Shown here one piece after another: positions 15,350-16,726 of a stretch of DNA of 16,726 nt; the stretch's first letter is position 1, and every line of letters begins with the position of its first letter. Source of the stretch: Chrysochromulina tobinii (lineage: Eukaryota; Haptophyta; Prymnesiales; Chrysochromulinaceae); the NCBI GenBank assembly GCA_001275005.1, contig JWZX01000010.1:1-16726 (forward strand), read 5' to 3'. The notes below the pieces were generated by a model that had not been told where the DNA came from, did no database searches, and saw only the letters and a program-made list of their open reading frames with translations. Made by a program: the position numbers and the translations under genes.

Positions 15350-16726
15350 ATGGCCGACACAGACCGCGTGGTCGCCGCCTCCGTCGCCGAGCGGCTCGGT
15401 TGTTTGCTGCGCAATGACCCGACATTTCCCCCCATTCCTCCAACCGCTGAAGCGTTACGGATTCTGGTGTCACGATTGCGCGGCCACTGCACGGCAGCGC
15501 CCACGGGGCCGTGGACTGGTTTCAGCTCTCCGCCGTCTCTGCATGCACTGCTTGCTCAGACGCAAGCAAGTGGTGCCGCAGCAGGTGTCCTTGCTCCGCA
15601 GGCGATGACCCTTGGGCGCATCGCTCAAGTTCGCGGTGGCAGTGCTCTTGTGCATGTGCTGGGCGTTTGGGCCGAGGGCACTCGGCCAGCGCAAACTGCG
15701 CCGACGTCAGTCGCGGCAGCGTCGCCTCCTTTGGTCGCAGTACTGCACGGCACGCGCGCGAGGCCGGACTGCGAGGTCGTCTTCGGCGGCGCCGACGGAA
15801 CCGTGAGGCTGCCTTCGTGGGCGGTGGAGGGTGCGACGCTCGTGGCTGTCGTTGTGTCGGCCTCAAATGGACGAGTCGCCCTGTCGCTTCGGCAGTCCGA
15901 TGTACTGCAGGACGACGACGAGAACGGCGCGCGGGCGCTACTGGGGCTGCTCGAGAGGCCGAGCGGTGACAGTGCCAAAGGTAGAGTCGCTCTCGCCGAT
16001 GGCGGTGCGGTCGGCCGCACCCTGGCTAAATTGGCATCAACTTTGGCGAGCGAGGCGGCAGCAGCGGCAGCAGCAGCGGCGACAGCAGCAGCACCAGGAG
16101 GGTGGACGGCAAGAGGGGAGCCCGCACCGTCGTCGGCCGCATTGTCGGACGCGTCGTCCTCGGCCGCTTTGTCGGCGGCCTTGGCGGCGGCGGCGTCGCA
16201 CGCGTCGTGTTGGGCACCCACGCTCGAGGAGGCGCTACAGCAACAGCGGTGCTATCACGACCCACGCGCCCCGCAACGGATGCTGAAGGCGATCGGGCTT
16301 CCGCCGCTGCTGAGCGCTCTGCCGGTGGGCTCCGCCGCGGCGGTGGCGCGCGCGGGCGCGTACGTGGCAGTTCGCGAGGCACAGAACGCTCATTGGGCGA
16401 GTGAGACAGTGGCGCTTGGGATTGCCCATGCCAAGGCGGGGCGCCTGCGCGAAGCACTCGCGGCGTACGAACATGCCCTCGCGCTCGACAGCACGCACGC
16501 TGATGCCTACGTGGCGCGCGGCGCCGCGCACGCCAACGCCGGACGGTTTCATGAAGCCATCCGCGACTTTGAATGTGGCCTGCGCCACATGCCCGCGCAT
16601 CCGAATGCTGCGCATTATCTCGAGGCGACTAGATCCATGCTGCGGCAGCGCGAGCCTCCGCGTTCACCACGGGCGCTCGCCGGTGCGGCCCAGCAACCGC
16701 CGCTGCTGCAGCCGCAGCATCAACCG
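15350..16726 (+). CDS. TTC14: TTC14-like protein (S1 domain plus TPR), 3' end beyond window
   Basis: From ATG 15350 (ctgcATGG) the frame is open for 459 codons to the window edge with no stop, so the gene is truncated on the right. Residues about 85-182 look like an S1 RNA-binding domain: MTLGRIAQVRGGSALVHVLG, later VRLPSWAVEGATLVAVVV and NGRVALSLRQSD. An Ala-rich linker (about 230-285) follows. Residues about 346-425 form TPR repeats: HWASETVALGIAHAKAGRLR, AYEHALALDSTHADAYVARG, then AAHANAGRFHEAIRDFECGL and PAHPNAAHYL. The order S1 then TPR, and the ARGAxxAxxGxxxxAIxDFExxLxxxPxHxNA pattern, match the TTC14 family, a nuclear RNA-associated protein in animals. Function in this organism is inferred from the family. 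The tail becomes Pro/Gln-rich, often the basic or low-complexity C-terminus in this family. No intron is needed. Confidence 0.75.
   Translation, partial: MADTDRVVAASVAERLGCLLRNDPTFPPIPPTAEALRILVSRLRGHCTAAPTGPWTGFSSPPSLHALLAQTQASGAAAGVLAPQAMTLGRIAQVRGGSALVHVLGVWAEGTRPAQTAPTSVAAASPPLVAVLHGTRARPDCEVVFGGADGTVRLPSWAVEGATLVAVVVSASNGRVALSLRQSDVLQDDDENGARALLGLLERPSGDSAKGRVALADGGAVGRTLAKLASTLASEAAAAAAAAATAAAPGGWTARGEPAPSSAALSDASSSAALSAALAAAASHASCWAPTLEEALQQQRCYHDPRAPQRMLKAIGLPPLLSALPVGSAAAVARAGAYVAVREAQNAHWASETVALGIAHAKAGRLREALAAYEHALALDSTHADAYVARGAAHANAGRFHEAIRDFECGLRHMPAHPNAAHYLEATRSMLRQREPPRSPRALAGAAQQPPLLQPQHQP

Overview
The window reads as nuclear DNA of a GC-rich eukaryotic microalga. Genes are split by short GT-AG introns (about 70-176 bp). 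Coding regions carry long Ala, Gly, Pro and Ala/Ser runs encoded by GCC-type repeats, and intergenic gaps are only 0.1-0.4 kb. The domain mix (DUF229 sulfatase-like protein with a kringle-like insert, FIST, LON, EF-hand/IQ, S1+TPR) is eukaryotic. Several introns start GTGCG. Together this suggests a haptophyte-like alga, but that assignment is inference; no rRNA or organelle marker is present.

Left half, all minus strand, in transcription order from the right: (1) a 223-aa acidic/basic coiled-coil protein of unknown function, start 10486, stop 9673; (2) a 472-475-aa low-complexity protein with a possible NLS, stop 8174, whose start is joined to the previous gene by an intron beginning one base after that gene's stop; (3) a 1333-aa DUF229-type protein with two alkaline-phosphatase-superfamily halves, stop 4028; (4) a C2-like plus alpha/beta-hydrolase protein, start 3927, stop 1003, or about 499 if extra 3' exons are used; (5) the first 39 codons of an unidentified gene running off the left edge from 118.

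Right half, all plus strand: (6) a FIST-LON fusion at about 10682-13039, divergent from gene 1; (7) an EF-hand/IQ protein, 13279-15081, with one intron inside the first EF-hand loop; (8) a TTC14-like S1+TPR protein starting at 15350 and still open at the right edge. Gene 8 has no stop inside the window.

The genes do not form an evident pathway; this looks like ordinary compact nuclear gene order. The most interesting structures are the FIST-LON fusion, the tandem DUF229 protein whose first half has lost its metal-binding motifs, an intron with a 12-nt direct repeat at its boundaries and an internal 31-bp tandem array, and the ATGA stop/start overlap created by splicing between genes 1 and 2. 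All intron boundaries were placed by eye from GT/AG signals, reading phase and domain continuity.
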